DNA of 64,000 nt from assembly GCF_008629655.1 (NCBI RefSeq), contig NZ_VWSG01000001.1, positions 329,261-393,260 of the forward strand. Direction: 5' to 3'. Shown here piece after piece: positions 1 to 8,722 of the stretch (its first letter is position 1; each line of letters opens with the position of its first letter). The stretch is from Paenimyroides baculatum (GTDB taxonomy: Bacteria; Bacteroidota; Bacteroidia; Flavobacteriales; Flavobacteriaceae). Under the pieces are notes generated by a model. The model saw only the letters and a list, made by a program, of their open reading frames with translations, was not told where the DNA came from and did not search any database. A program made the position numbers and the translations under genes.

Positions 1-1
1 T

Positions 2-2731
2 AATACAAGAGTACTTTATCAGGATTCTCCGCAATCGCCAAGAGATATTCGCGGGGAAGTTTGGTTTAACGAACTCCGTATGTCCGATATGACCAATAAA
101 GGCGGTTGGGCAGCTGTTGCAACTGTTGATGCTAAAGTAGCAGATTTTGCTGCGGTAACGGCAACGGTTAACAAGCAAACTATGGGCTTTGGTTCATTAG
201 AACAAGGTCCGCAAGAACGCAGTCGTGAAGATATTTTTAACTATAATGTTACAACGGCAGTTAATGCACATCAGGTATTACCTAAAAAATGGAATTTGAA
301 TATTCCGTTTAGTTATTCTATTGCCGAAGAAAAAATTACGCCAGAATACGATCCAAACGATCCGGATGTTCGTTTAAAAACAAAAATGGACGAAGCACAA
401 AGTGCCGATGAACGTAAACAGATTAAAGATCGTGCCATAGAATATACCAAACGTACAAGTATCAATTTTATTGGGGTAAACAAACAACGCGGACAAAACC
501 AGAAACAACGTTTTTACGATGTAGAAAATTTAACGCTTTCACACTCGTTCAATCAGGTAGAGCAGCACAATTTTGAAGTGGAACAAATGTTAGATCAACA
601 GGCACGTTCATCTGTAGATTATGCATACTCATTCAAACCTTGGAATATCGAACCGTTTAAAAAAGCGGAAGGTTTAAAAAAGAATCGCTATTTAAAGTTG
701 ATAACCGATTTTAATTTGAATCTTTTGCCAACAAACGTAACTTTTCATTCTGATGTATTACGTCAATACAACCAGCAGAAATACAGAATGATTGATGTTG
801 AAGGTATCGAAATTCAACCGTTGTATCGAAGAAATTATTTCTTTAATTACAACTACGGGCTTAATTTTAACCTGACAAAAAGTTTAACTGTTAATTACAC
901 GGCATCTAACAATAATGTGGTTCGTAATTTTATGGATGAAAACCGTTTTGTAGATAATTCTCTAGGAATATGGGATGGTTATTTTGATCAAGGTACGCCT
1001 AATATGCGCATGCAAACGTTACAGTTAAACTATAAATTACCTTTTGATAAATTGCCTTTCTTGTCGTTCATCAACAGTGATTATTCATATACTGGCGATT
1101 ACAGCTGGCAACGTGCAACCGATGCTTTTTCAAGTGTTGACTACGAAGGTGTAAATTACCAGTTGGGTAACACCATTCAAAATGCAAACAGACATAGTTT
1201 AAATACCAACATACAGATGGATGTGCTGTATAAATATTTAGGCTTGGTAACAAGTAAACAAAATCCTAAAAAAGCTGCAGCATCTCTTTCTCAAAAACCA
1301 AAACCTGGAGAGAAAGTAGAACGCAATAAAGAGTTGACCGATAAAGAGAAAAAAGAGCAAGAAGAAAAAGGTTCGGCTGCTTTAGATGCCCTTATTAATG
1401 TAGTTACCATGGTTAAGAACGCAAGTGTAACTTACGAAGAATCTAATGGTACGGTATTGCCAGGTTATTTGGGTGGTTTAGGATTTTTCGGAACATCGCG
1501 TCCTACATTGGGTTATGTGTTTGGTTCGCAAGAAGATGTTCGTTACGATGCCGCTCGTAAAGGTTGGTTAACTTACTATCCAGAATTTAACCAAGAGTTC
1601 AGCCGTATGCATACTCAAAATTTATCGTTCAGAGCCGAAGCTCGTCCTGTGACTGATTTAACTCTTACGATTGATGCCAGAAAGCAATATAGTTCAAACA
1701 TGTCTGAACAATATGATGTGGTAGACGGGATGTATAATTCGCGTTCGCCTTACGAATACGGAATGTTTCAAACATCAAACATCATGATCGGAACTGCATT
1801 TGGTAGAAGCGATGTTAACGGATCGGCTGCTTTTGAACAATTTAAAGCAAATAGAATAGTAGTAGCAAATCGTTTAGCTGCAGCACGCGGTATTGATTTA
1901 TCAGATCCTGCAAATATCGATGAATATGGTTATCCGGTTGGCTACAGTAGAACCAATCAAGAAGTATTAATGCCTTCGTTCCTGGCGGCATATTCGGGTA
2001 GAGATATATCAAAACAAGACAACGGCTTTTTAAGAAGTATTCCGTTGCCAAACTGGGAATTAAGGTATAACGGACTGGCTAAATTGGGCTGGTTTAAAAA
2101 TACTTTTACAAGGGTTACTTTATCGCATAAATATACTTCAGGTTATGCTGTAAACAATTTCCAAACAAATTATGAGTATCTGGAAAACCCAAATGTATTG
2201 AATGCTGGGGGTAATTATCCTACTAAAAATGTAGTTAGTAATATTACTATGACAGAAGAATTTAGACCATTGATGCGAATTGATTTCTTAACAAAGTCGG
2301 GTCTCGATTTTGGTTTCGGAATAAATAAAGACAGAATGTTGTCTATGAGTTTTGATAATAACTTGTTAACCGAAGTTCAAGGTAGCGAATACAACTTTAA
2401 GTTAGGTTTTATTATTAAAGATGTTGGTTTTACCACTAATTTTGAAGGTGTTGCTAATGGAGGTAGAATTATAAGCGATATGCGTTTTGTAACCGAATTT
2501 TCATGGCGCCGCAACCAAACACTTATTCGTTATTTAGATTATAACAACAACCAGATTGGGGCAGGGCAGGATATTAAAAACATTAAGGTAAGTGCCGAAT
2601 ATGATTTTAGTAAGAATTTTACCGCACGTTTTTATTACGAACATATGTTTAGTAAAGCGGTAATTTCAACCATGTATCCAATTACAAACTTGCGTTCGGG
2701 AATTACTTTACGATATAATTTCGGAAATTAA
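2..2731 (+). CDS. sprA: SprA, type IX secretion outer-membrane translocon (3' part)
   Basis: C-terminal part of SprA, the very large outer-membrane protein that forms the translocation pore of the Bacteroidota type IX secretion system and is needed for gliding in Flavobacterium. The reading frame is open from base 2 with no start, so the gene begins before the window; about 909 residues are present. The first visible residues (EVWFNELR, then MSDM...NKGGWA) and the long run of aromatic-rich beta-strand sequence ending in YNFGN are typical of the SprA C-terminus, which forms the barrel. A charged low-complexity loop (KPGEKVERNKELTDKEKKEQ) lies near base 1300. The assignment rests on recalled family resemblance. 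The internal ATG at base 80 is not a start. gcvH follows 59 bases later with its own promoter element. Confidence 0.9.
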   Translation, partial: NTRVLYQDSPQSPRDIRGEVWFNELRMSDMTNKGGWAAVATVDAKVADFAAVTATVNKQTMGFGSLEQGPQERSREDIFNYNVTTAVNAHQVLPKKWNLNIPFSYSIAEEKITPEYDPNDPDVRLKTKMDEAQSADERKQIKDRAIEYTKRTSINFIGVNKQRGQNQKQRFYDVENLTLSHSFNQVEQHNFEVEQMLDQQARSSVDYAYSFKPWNIEPFKKAEGLKKNRYLKLITDFNLNLLPTNVTFHSDVLRQYNQQKYRMIDVEGIEIQPLYRRNYFFNYNYGLNFNLTKSLTVNYTASNNNVVRNFMDENRFVDNSLGIWDGYFDQGTPNMRMQTLQLNYKLPFDKLPFLSFINSDYSYTGDYSWQRATDAFSSVDYEGVNYQLGNTIQNANRHSLNTNIQMDVLYKYLGLVTSKQNPKKAAASLSQKPKPGEKVERNKELTDKEKKEQEEKGSAALDALINVVTMVKNASVTYEESNGTVLPGYLGGLGFFGTSRPTLGYVFGSQEDVRYDAARKGWLTYYPEFNQEFSRMHTQNLSFRAEARPVTDLTLTIDARKQYSSNMSEQYDVVDGMYNSRSPYEYGMFQTSNIMIGTAFGRSDVNGSAAFEQFKANRIVVANRLAAARGIDLSDPANIDEYGYPVGYSRTNQEVLMPSFLAAYSGRDISKQDNGFLRSIPLPNWELRYNGLAKLGWFKNTFTRVTLSHKYTSGYAVNNFQTNYEYLENPNVLNAGGNYPTKNVVSNITMTEEFRPLMRIDFLTKSGLDFGFGINKDRMLSMSFDNNLLTEVQGSEYNFKLGFIIKDVGFTTNFEGVANGGRIISDMRFVTEFSWRRNQTLIRYLDYNNNQIGAGQDIKNIKVSAEYDFSKNFTARFYYEHMFSKAVISTMYPITNLRSGITLRYNFGN

Positions 2732-2764
2732 ACATTAAAAATTTTTCAATCATCAATAAAGTTA

Positions 2765-2772
2765 TACATTTG
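2765..2772 (+). promoter_or_regulatory. TAnnTTTG promoter element for gcvH
   Basis: TACATTTG matches the Bacteroidota -7 consensus TAnnTTTG and lies 18 bases before the gcvH start. No convincing -33 element is visible. Confidence 0.5.
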
Positions 2773-2790
2773 CTTTTAAAATAATAAACA

Positions 2791-3171
2791 ATGAATATAC
2801 CAGCTAATTTAAAGTATACAAAAGACCACGAGTGGGTTAGTTTAGAAGGCGACATTGCAACGGTTGGAATTACCGATTTTGCACAGAAAGAATTAGGAGA
2901 TATCGTTTATGTGGAAGTGGAAACGCTTGACCAAACGTTAGATCAGGATGAGGTTTTTGGAACGGTAGAAGCCGTAAAAACAGTATCTGATTTGTTTTTA
3001 CCTGTTTCTGGCGAAGTGGTAGAATTTAACGAAAACCTGGAAACAGAACCAGAATTGGTAAATACCGATCCTTATGCTGCAGGTTGGATGATTAAAGTAA
3101 AAGTTGCCGATACTGCACAGGTTGATGCTTTATTAACAGCTGATCAATATAAAGAATTAATAGGTGCATAA
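2791..3171 (+). CDS. gcvH: Glycine cleavage system H protein
   Basis: Lipoyl-carrier protein of the glycine cleavage complex; its lipoyl arm shuttles the aminomethyl group from P protein to T protein and electrons to the L protein, in the cytoplasm. The 126-residue length is normal. The lipoylation site is K63 in [14 protein letters not shown], and the N-terminal YTKDHEWV and the [16 protein letters not shown] strand are standard. It stands alone here, without gcvT or gcvP, as is common in flavobacteria. The following VanZ-like gene starts at a GTG inside its last codons (8-base overlap), so the two are probably translated from one mRNA that ends at the hairpin at 3527. Confidence 0.97.
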   Translation: MNIPANLKYTKDHEWVSLEGDIATVGITDFAQKELGDIVYVEVETLDQTLDQDEVFGTVEAVKTVSDLFLPVSGEVVEFNENLETEPELVNTDPYAAGWMIKVKVADTAQVDALLTADQYKELIGA

Positions 3172-3544
3172 TAAAAAGCTTATTGCCATAAGCTGGAATG
3201 TTTTAATATTGATTTTCTGTTTGATAAATTTATCAAACATCAACGAAGTTCAAAAAATACGCATTCCAAATTTAGATAAAGTTGTTCATTTTATATTTTA
3301 CACAACATCGTCTTTTTTATGGTCTTGGGCGTTGCTGAATAAAAAAGCATCCACCTTTAAATTAAATCTTACCTTAATTGTTTTTGGTTTGATTTTATTT
3401 GGATTGATGGTCGAGTTTTTACAGGATATACTGCCAACACAGCGTTCGTTTGAATGGTTGGATGTGCTTTGTAACACCTTGGGCGTTTTATTCGGAACCA
3501 CCGTTTATTTAATATATACAAAATTTAAACCTCACAATTCGTGA
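3164..3544 (+). CDS. VanZ family membrane protein
   Basis: Small integral membrane protein of 126 residues with four predicted transmembrane helices and the VanZ-like pattern of acidic and aromatic residues between helices ([20 protein letters not shown], then [31 protein letters not shown]). The physiological role of VanZ-like proteins in flavobacteria is not established; VanZ itself modestly raises teicoplanin resistance. It begins at GTG 3164, overlapping gcvH by 8 bases, which implies translational coupling. Its stop codon (3542-3544) lies inside the 3' arm of a terminator hairpin. I see no better start; the next methionine would remove the first helices. Confidence 0.8.
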   Translation: MHNKKLIAISWNVLILIFCLINLSNINEVQKIRIPNLDKVVHFIFYTTSSFLWSWALLNKKASTFKLNLTLIVFGLILFGLMVEFLQDILPTQRSFEWLDVLCNTLGVLFGTTVYLIYTKFKPHNS

Positions 3545-3553
3545 GGTTTTTTT
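3527..3553 (+). terminator. Rho-independent terminator after gcvH-vanZ
   Basis: Stem AAACCTCAC / GTGAGGTTT with loop AATTC, followed by a T run. It overlaps the stop codon of the VanZ gene and sits just before deoC. Confidence 0.85.
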
Positions 3554-3564
3554 ATTTTAGTAAC

Positions 3565-4302
3565 ATGAAGAATGTAAACGATTTTTTAGACGCCACCTAT
3601 CTTAAAACACCTGAACAAGCAAATATTTCTAAATTAGAAAATGATGCCGTTGTACAAGAGTTGTTGCAAAATGCTGTAAAAAACAAATACAAATGTGTAA
3701 TGATTCGTCCGGAATATGTTGCAACTGCTAAACAGTATTTGGTTAAAAATAAAAGCAAGATTTTGGTGGGAACAGTTATCGATTTTCCCGAAGGAACAGC
3801 CAATTTACAAGAAAAATTATCACAAGCACAATTGGCTATTGATAACGGTGCAGATGATCTGGATTTTGTAATAGATTATCAGGCGTTTAAAAATGGAGAG
3901 CTTGCTTTGGTTCAAAATCAGGTGAAAGAATGTACTCTATTGGGTTTGCAACATCACAAAACCGTAAAATGGATTATTGAAACCGCAGCATTATCAAACA
4001 AAGAAATTATTCAGATTACCGCTTTAGTCAAAAACGTGGTGATTCGAAATTTTAAAGAAACCGATTACGCAAACGTGTTCGTTAAATCATCTACAGGTTT
4101 TTATAAAACAAAAGATAATCAACCAAACGGAGCAACACCCAATGCAATTACTTTGATGTTGGAAAATGCTACGCCGTTATCTGTAAAAGCATCGGGCGGA
4201 ATAAAAACCTTGGTAGAAGTTTTGTTTTATTTGGAAATGGGCGTAAAGCGTATTGGTACTTCTGCACAAAACGAAATTATTGCTGAAACCGAACTGTTGT
4301 AA
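3565..4302 (+). CDS. deoC: Deoxyribose-phosphate aldolase
   Basis: Class I aldolase that splits 2-deoxy-D-ribose 5-phosphate into glyceraldehyde 3-phosphate and acetaldehyde in deoxynucleoside catabolism. From ATG 3565 it has 245 residues, a normal length. The catalytic lysines are visible: K174 in FVKSSTGF (Schiff base) and K208 in VKASGGIK, with D100 and D104 in LDFVIDY. The frame stays open to a GTG at 3541, but that codon lies in the upstream terminator hairpin and the longer N-terminus is not family-like, so ATG 3565 is chosen. It is monocistronic between terminator 3527 and the heme O synthase promoter. Confidence 0.95.
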   Translation: MKNVNDFLDATYLKTPEQANISKLENDAVVQELLQNAVKNKYKCVMIRPEYVATAKQYLVKNKSKILVGTVIDFPEGTANLQEKLSQAQLAIDNGADDLDFVIDYQAFKNGELALVQNQVKECTLLGLQHHKTVKWIIETAALSNKEIIQITALVKNVVIRNFKETDYANVFVKSSTGFYKTKDNQPNGATPNAITLMLENATPLSVKASGGIKTLVEVLFYLEMGVKRIGTSAQNEIIAETELL

Positions 4303-4368
4303 ACCTTTTTTCGGTTTTGTTTAACACTTTAAAAGCGTAAATAGTTAGTTTTAAGATTTTTTTTAAAG

Positions 4369-4376
4369 TATATTTG
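4369..4376 (+). promoter_or_regulatory. TAnnTTTG promoter element for the oxidase biogenesis cluster
   Basis: TATATTTG, 31 bases before the TTG start of the heme O synthase gene. It is the likely promoter for the first genes of the cluster. Confidence 0.6.
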
Positions 4377-4407
4377 CAAACCAAATTTCATCAGCAAACA
4401 AGTCATT

Positions 4408-5307
4408 TTGGAAACACCTTCATCAACAATAAAAGTTTCAGCGCTATCAGAATTTAAAAGCATGACCAAGGTAGGTTTAGCCATTAGCGTGGTTTTTTCT
4501 ACTTTGGCAGGATATCTGCTGGCGGTAGAAGACTGGCAGCAGATCGATTTTATGAAACTGATGATGCTTGCGGTGGGTGGATATTGTATGGTGGGTGCAT
4601 CAAACGCATTTAATCAGATCATAGAAAAAGATTTGGATGCTAAAATGGATCGTACTAAAAACCGTCCAATTTCATCGGGGCGCGTTTCAAAAAATACCGC
4701 ATTTATTTTAGCTTCGGCATTAACTGTGGTCGGACTGTTGATTCTTTACATTGTAAGTCCAAAAACGGCAATGTTCGGCGCTATTTCTATCTTTTTATAT
4801 ACAAGCGTTTACACACCTTTAAAACCGTTAACACCATTGGCTGTCTTCGTAGGTGCTTTTCCCGGAGCCATTCCTTTTATGTTGGGTTGGGTGGCACATA
4901 CCGATCAGTTTGGTATCGAAGCCGGGACACTTTTCCTGATTCAGTTTTTTTGGCAGTTTCCTCATTTCTGGGCATTGGGTTGGTTCTTATTTAACGACTA
5001 TCAAAAAGGAGGATTCTATTTATTGCCAACGCGTAAAAAAGACAAGAAAACAGCATTACAGGTTATTTTGTACTGTGTTTGGTTGATCATTGCGTCGTTA
5101 TTACCGGCAACAGGTTATACCGGCAGATTGTATTTATCGCCAGTTGCAGCAGTATTGGTATTGGTAGCAGGTTTGTGGATGTTGTATGGTGGCGTGCAGT
5201 TGTATAGAAAACAGACCGATAAATCGGCAAAAACATTAATGTTGATAAGCGTAACATATATTACTTTAATTCAGATAATTTTTATTTTAGATAAATTCCT
5301 GCGATAA
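4408..5307 (+). CDS. cyoE: Heme O synthase (protoheme IX farnesyltransferase)
   Basis: Inner-membrane UbiA-family prenyltransferase that adds a farnesyl group to heme B to give heme O, the precursor of heme A or heme O used by heme-copper oxidases (also called CtaB). Of 299 residues, the first aspartate motif is visible as NAFNQIIEKDLDAKMDRT (D75, D77, D81), followed by KNRPISSGRVS, and the HFWALGW / NDYQKGG region holds the second conserved site; about nine hydrophobic helices are present. The start is TTG 4408; the next ATG (4462) would remove part of the region before helix 1. Its stop overlaps the next ATG by one base, so it is translationally coupled to the subunit III gene, consistent with oxidase assembly. 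Confidence 0.93.
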   Translation: METPSSTIKVSALSEFKSMTKVGLAISVVFSTLAGYLLAVEDWQQIDFMKLMMLAVGGYCMVGASNAFNQIIEKDLDAKMDRTKNRPISSGRVSKNTAFILASALTVVGLLILYIVSPKTAMFGAISIFLYTSVYTPLKPLTPLAVFVGAFPGAIPFMLGWVAHTDQFGIEAGTLFLIQFFWQFPHFWALGWFLFNDYQKGGFYLLPTRKKDKKTALQVILYCVWLIIASLLPATGYTGRLYLSPVAAVLVLVAGLWMLYGGVQLYRKQTDKSAKTLMLISVTYITLIQIIFILDKFLR

Positions 5308-5891
5308 TGAATATTGAAGAGGTTAACAGAGAACAAATGCAAAAAGCAAAGGCTTACAAAACCATGCTTATTTTTGCAATGGGAAGTATCGTAATGATCT
5401 TTGCGGGCTTAACAAGTGCTTATGTAATCAGTAAAAACCGTCCGGACTGGTTAAAAGATTTCGATTTGCCACAGGCTTTTTTATGGAGTACTTTGGTAAT
5501 TGTTTTAAGCAGTGTTACATTTCACATAGCTAAAAAAGCTATCGAAAAAAACAACCGATCTTTAACAAGTGCCATGTTGGGTGCCACGTTGATTTTAGGT
5601 CTTGCGTTCGTAGCATTACAGTTTCAAGGATTCAATCAGGTAATCGAAGCAGGATATTTTTTCACGGGTAGTCAAAGTACCATAACAACATCATTTTTAT
5701 ATGTGGTGGTTTTAGTACACATTGCCCATTTGGCAGGCGGATTAATTTCATTATTAATTGTAATTTATAATCATTATAAACAAAAATATAATGCATCTCA
5801 AACCCTTGGAATTGAGTTAAGTGTGATGTTTTGGCACTTTTTAGGTTTCTTGTGGTTGTATTTGTTTTTATTTTTTACTTTTTACAAATAG
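5307..5891 (+). CDS. Cytochrome c oxidase subunit III (short form)
   Basis: Heme-copper oxidase subunit III of 194 residues with five predicted transmembrane helices. Subunit III stabilises proton uptake by subunit I in the inner membrane. Family features include FAGLTSAYVISKNRPDW in helix 1, ALQFQGFNQVIEAGYFFTG after helix 3, LVHIAHLAGGLISL, and the C-terminal FWHFLGFLWLYLFLFFTF. It overlaps the heme O synthase stop by one base. A second, longer subunit III follows at once, so the cluster encodes two paralogues, as often seen beside caa3-type oxidase accessory genes in Bacteroidota. Which core subunit I/II pair each serves is not visible in the window. Confidence 0.9.
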   Translation: MNIEEVNREQMQKAKAYKTMLIFAMGSIVMIFAGLTSAYVISKNRPDWLKDFDLPQAFLWSTLVIVLSSVTFHIAKKAIEKNNRSLTSAMLGATLILGLAFVALQFQGFNQVIEAGYFFTGSQSTITTSFLYVVVLVHIAHLAGGLISLLIVIYNHYKQKYNASQTLGIELSVMFWHFLGFLWLYLFLFFTFYK

Positions 5892-5923
5892 TCTTTTTAC
5901 TTTTCTTTAAAAGAAAAAAGATG

Positions 5924-5931
5924 TAAATTTG
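5924..5931 (+). promoter_or_regulatory. TAnnTTTG element before the second subunit III
   Basis: TAAATTTG 27 bases before ATG 5958, preceded by a short A/T palindrome (TTTTCTTTAAAAGAAAA). It suggests the later part of the cluster has its own promoter. Confidence 0.5.
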
Positions 5932-5957
5932 GGAACTTTTTAACACTTAAACTTTTT

Positions 5958-6950
5958 ATGGGAGCGACAGTTACTACAGCAGCGACTAAAGAAAAAATCT
6001 GGGAAGGTGGGGAAGATATTCATCCTCTTGGAGCGAGCTATGGGAAAATGATGATGTGGTTTTTTATCTTGTCAGATTCATTAACTTTTGCAGGATTTCT
6101 TGCTGCGTATGGATTTACAAGATTTAAATTTATGGACTCTTGGCCAATTGCCGATGAGGTTTTTAATCACTTTCCGTTTATGCATGGTGTAGATGCACCA
6201 ATGTATTACGTAGCATTAATGACATTTATCTTGATCTTTTCATCGGTAACGATGGTATTGGCGGTAGACGCTGGTCATCAGATGAAGAAAAAGAAAGTGG
6301 CAACTTATATGTTATTAACCATTGTTGGTGGTCTTGTTTTCGTTGGATCACAGGCATGGGAGTGGAAAAACTTTATTACAGGTACTTACGGTGCTGTTGA
6401 AACAAGAGGTGGTGAAATACTGCAGTTTGTTGATAAAGACGGTAAACGTTTGGCGTTGGCAGATTTTGCTGATACTACAATGGCAAGAGAAGATGCTGCT
6501 TTAACAAAAAACAAAGGTGTTTGGGGAATGTCAGGCGGTAGCAATACTTCTGTTTCTTTAAGTCAGGTAAAAGCCGGATTAGAAAAAAATCCAGATGTTT
6601 TAATCAGAACACAACATACTGTTCCTGGTAACAAACACGAGAAAATAACTTTAAACCGTGAACAAACTTTAAAGCGTGCAAACGATTTTAAATTTGTGGT
6701 AGAAGGTGCAAACTTGGTTCGTAACGAATACGGTCACAAAAGTTTCGGAGATTTATTCTTCTTCATTACAGGTTTCCACGGATTCCACGTTTCTGTAGGT
6801 GTGTTGTTAAACATCATTATTTTCTTTAATGTGTTGTTAGGTACTTACGAAAAAAGAAGAACTTACGAAATGGTTGAAAAAGTTGGATTATATTGGCACT
6901 TTGTAGATTTAGTATGGGTGTTTGTATTTACATTCTTCTATTTAGTATAA
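5958..6950 (+). CDS. Cytochrome c oxidase subunit III with large hydrophilic insert
   Basis: Second heme-copper oxidase subunit III, 330 residues, much longer than the usual 190-270. Residues 1-140 (WFFILSDSLTFAGFLAAYG, SSVTMVLAV, GSQAWEWKNFI) and 261-330 (FFFITGFHGFHVSVGVLLNI, LYWHFVDLVWVFVFTFFYLV) are typical. Between them, about residues 142-260 form a charged insert with no hydrophobic helix, between the WEW helix end and the TGFHGFHV helix, so the loop should be in the periplasm or at the membrane face. The subunit IV gene follows 19 bases later. I infer it belongs to a functional oxidase because both conserved halves are intact. Confidence 0.9.
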   Translation: MGATVTTAATKEKIWEGGEDIHPLGASYGKMMMWFFILSDSLTFAGFLAAYGFTRFKFMDSWPIADEVFNHFPFMHGVDAPMYYVALMTFILIFSSVTMVLAVDAGHQMKKKKVATYMLLTIVGGLVFVGSQAWEWKNFITGTYGAVETRGGEILQFVDKDGKRLALADFADTTMAREDAALTKNKGVWGMSGGSNTSVSLSQVKAGLEKNPDVLIRTQHTVPGNKHEKITLNREQTLKRANDFKFVVEGANLVRNEYGHKSFGDLFFFITGFHGFHVSVGVLLNIIIFFNVLLGTYEKRRTYEMVEKVGLYWHFVDLVWVFVFTFFYLV

Positions 6951-6969
6951 TCTATTAAAAATTAAAAAA

Positions 6970-7317
6970 ATGGGAGCACACGCATCAAATACAAAAAGAA
7001 TTTGGCAGGTATTCATTTATTTATCTGTACTTACTATAGTTGAAGTTATCTTGGGTATTTTAAAACCAGATGCTTTATTTCATAACGAATTATTTAGCTT
7101 AAGTTACTTAAACTGGATATTCATCATCTTAACAATCGTAAAAGCTTACTACATTATGTGGGCGTTTATGCACCTAGAAGGCGAAAAATCATCATTCCGC
7201 TGGTCAATTGTAGCACCAATGGTATTCTTAATAGCTTACCTTGTTTGTTTGTTGTTAATTGAAGGAGAATATATTCACGATGTATTTAAAACATCATCAA
7301 TGAGATGGATATTTTAA
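6970..7317 (+). CDS. Cytochrome c oxidase subunit IV family protein
   Basis: Small membrane subunit of prokaryotic heme-copper oxidase, 115 residues, with three predicted helices (IWQVFIYLSVLTIVEVILGIL; WIFIILTIVKAYYIMWAFMHL; IVAPMVFLIAYLVCLLLI). The KAYYIMWAFMHLEGE signature is that of the prokaryotic subunit IV family. It follows the long subunit III by 19 bases and is closed by the strong hairpin at 7335, so the subunit III-IV pair forms a transcription unit. Confidence 0.9.
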   Translation: MGAHASNTKRIWQVFIYLSVLTIVEVILGILKPDALFHNELFSLSYLNWIFIILTIVKAYYIMWAFMHLEGEKSSFRWSIVAPMVFLIAYLVCLLLIEGEYIHDVFKTSSMRWIF

Positions 7318-7334
7318 TCCATAAATAAGAGTTA

Positions 7335-7363
7335 AAAAGGCGGTAATTACACCGCCTTTTTTT
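7335..7363 (+). terminator. Rho-independent terminator after subunit IV
   Basis: Perfect 10-bp stem AAAAGGCGGT / ACCGCCTTTT followed by T residues. Confidence 0.9.
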
Positions 7364-7370
7364 ATTTTTG
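7363..7370 (+). promoter_or_regulatory. TAnnTTTG promoter element for the SCO gene group
   Basis: TATTTTTG directly behind the terminator T run and 15 bases before ATG 7386. Confidence 0.45.
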
Positions 7371-7385
7371 TAAAAACTTTTTATA

Positions 7386-8048
7386 ATGAAAAAAGTACTT
7401 CTTTTGGTCGCTCTTTTTGTAGTGCCCGTTGTTGCTTACCTATTTTTTGCCTCAGGTGTAAACTCTTTTATAAAACTACCTGTTGTTACAGAAAAAATCC
7501 CTGAACTTTCTGCAAGCTGGGAACCACTTTCGGGAAATCCTGTTGAAATGAAAAATAAAATTACCATTTTAGGTTTTGCAGGAAACGATATTAAATATGT
7601 CGAAGGAAACATAACCAACCTAGCTCATAAAATTTACGATAAAAATAAAGACTTTGTCGATTTTCAGGTGATTATGATTGCACCGAAAGGAACCGAAGAA
7701 GAGATCAATAAATTGGATCAGCAGTTAAGTGTTAATATCGATTTAAAACATTGGCATTACGTAATGGCAACTGAAAACGAAATTCAAGAGTACTTTAAAA
7801 AATTGAATTTAGTTGGTGGATTAGATTCAAAATTTGGTACATCAAACGTATATATTATCGATAAAGAACTAAATCTTCGCGGTAGAAAAGGCAAGAACAA
7901 AAAAGGAGAAGACGAGTATCGTGAAGGATACAACACCATTTCTGCAGCCGACCTGCATAACGAAATGTCAGACGATGTAAAGGTAATTCTGGCAGAATAT
8001 CGTTTGGCACTTAAGAAAAACAACAATAAAGACAACATAACAAATTAG
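7386..8048 (+). CDS. Membrane-anchored thioredoxin-fold protein, possible degenerate SCO paralogue
   Basis: A 220-residue protein with an N-terminal signal anchor (MKKVLLLVALFVVPVVAYLFF) and no named function. Its layout mirrors the SCO protein encoded right after it: a strand ITILGFAGNDI (about 59-69) where SCO has VHLVEFFFSTCPTIC, KHWHYVMATENEIQEYFKKL (121-140) where SCO has KNWHFLTGSEDAIFALAKKF, and SNVYIIDKELNLRGRKGK (153-170) where SCO has GLFALIDKKGKIRSRN. It lacks the CxxxC pair and the copper-binding histidine, so it is unlikely to bind copper in the same way. It is 2 bases from the SCO gene and surely co-transcribed. The paralogy is my own alignment by eye; an unrelated thioredoxin-fold protein remains possible. 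Confidence 0.7.
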   Translation: MKKVLLLVALFVVPVVAYLFFASGVNSFIKLPVVTEKIPELSASWEPLSGNPVEMKNKITILGFAGNDIKYVEGNITNLAHKIYDKNKDFVDFQVIMIAPKGTEEEINKLDQQLSVNIDLKHWHYVMATENEIQEYFKKLNLVGGLDSKFGTSNVYIIDKELNLRGRKGKNKKGEDEYREGYNTISAADLHNEMSDDVKVILAEYRLALKKNNNKDNITN

Positions 8049-8050
8049 TA

Positions 8051-8722
8051 ATGAAAAAAAATTATTCATACATCTGGATTTCGCTGATCGTTTTGATTTT
8101 CGGAATCTATTTTGTTCCAAAAATTGTAGCTCGTTTTAAAACTGCTTCGGTAGTAGAAAGCGATCGTTTAAATGTAGCGAACCGCAGAGAACTGAAAGAA
8201 ATTGGTAAAGCACCTGCTTTTTCGTTTACTAATCAAGATAATAAAACCATTACAAATGCCGATTATGAAGGAAAAGTTCATTTGGTTGAATTTTTCTTCA
8301 GTACATGTCCTACAATTTGTCCTGTAATGAATGAAAACATGGTCAAACTTCAAGGCGAATTTGGTAAAGACGATCGTTTTGCAATTGCGTCTATCACGAT
8401 CGATCCTGAAACCGATACACCAGAACATCTAAAAGAACATGCGAAATTTTTAAAGGTAACTATGAAAAACTGGCATTTTTTAACAGGGTCTGAAGATGCT
8501 ATTTTCGCTCTTGCTAAAAAATTCAATATGTATGTTGGTAAAAACGATGATGCTCCGGGTGGTTTTGAACATTCAGGCTTATTTGCTTTGATCGATAAAA
8601 AAGGAAAAATCCGTTCACGTAATATGGAAAACATGGATTATCCGATTATATATTACGATGGAACTACAGAAGAAGGTGTGCAAATGCTTCGCGAAGATAT
8701 TCAACAATTAATTAAAGAATAA
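8051..8722 (+). CDS. SCO1/SenC family copper chaperone
   Basis: Membrane-anchored, periplasm-facing SCO protein that delivers copper to, or keeps reduced, the CuA site of cytochrome c oxidase subunit II. Of 223 residues, an N-terminal anchor (about 7-24) precedes a thioredoxin fold. The copper ligands are visible: C86 and C90 in STCPTICPVM and H174 in GGFEHSGLFAL. It starts 2 bases after its cysteine-less partner and its stop overlaps the DUF420 start by one base. Position beside subunits III/IV and heme O synthase fits a role in oxidase assembly. Confidence 0.94.
   Translation: MKKNYSYIWISLIVLIFGIYFVPKIVARFKTASVVESDRLNVANRRELKEIGKAPAFSFTNQDNKTITNADYEGKVHLVEFFFSTCPTICPVMNENMVKLQGEFGKDDRFAIASITIDPETDTPEHLKEHAKFLKVTMKNWHFLTGSEDAIFALAKKFNMYVGKNDDAPGGFEHSGLFALIDKKGKIRSRNMENMDYPIIYYDGTTEEGVQMLREDIQQLIKE

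Noticed and set aside
3541..3564. GTG start upstream of deoC
   Set aside because: The codons lie in the 3' arm of the VanZ terminator; ATG 3565 gives the family length.
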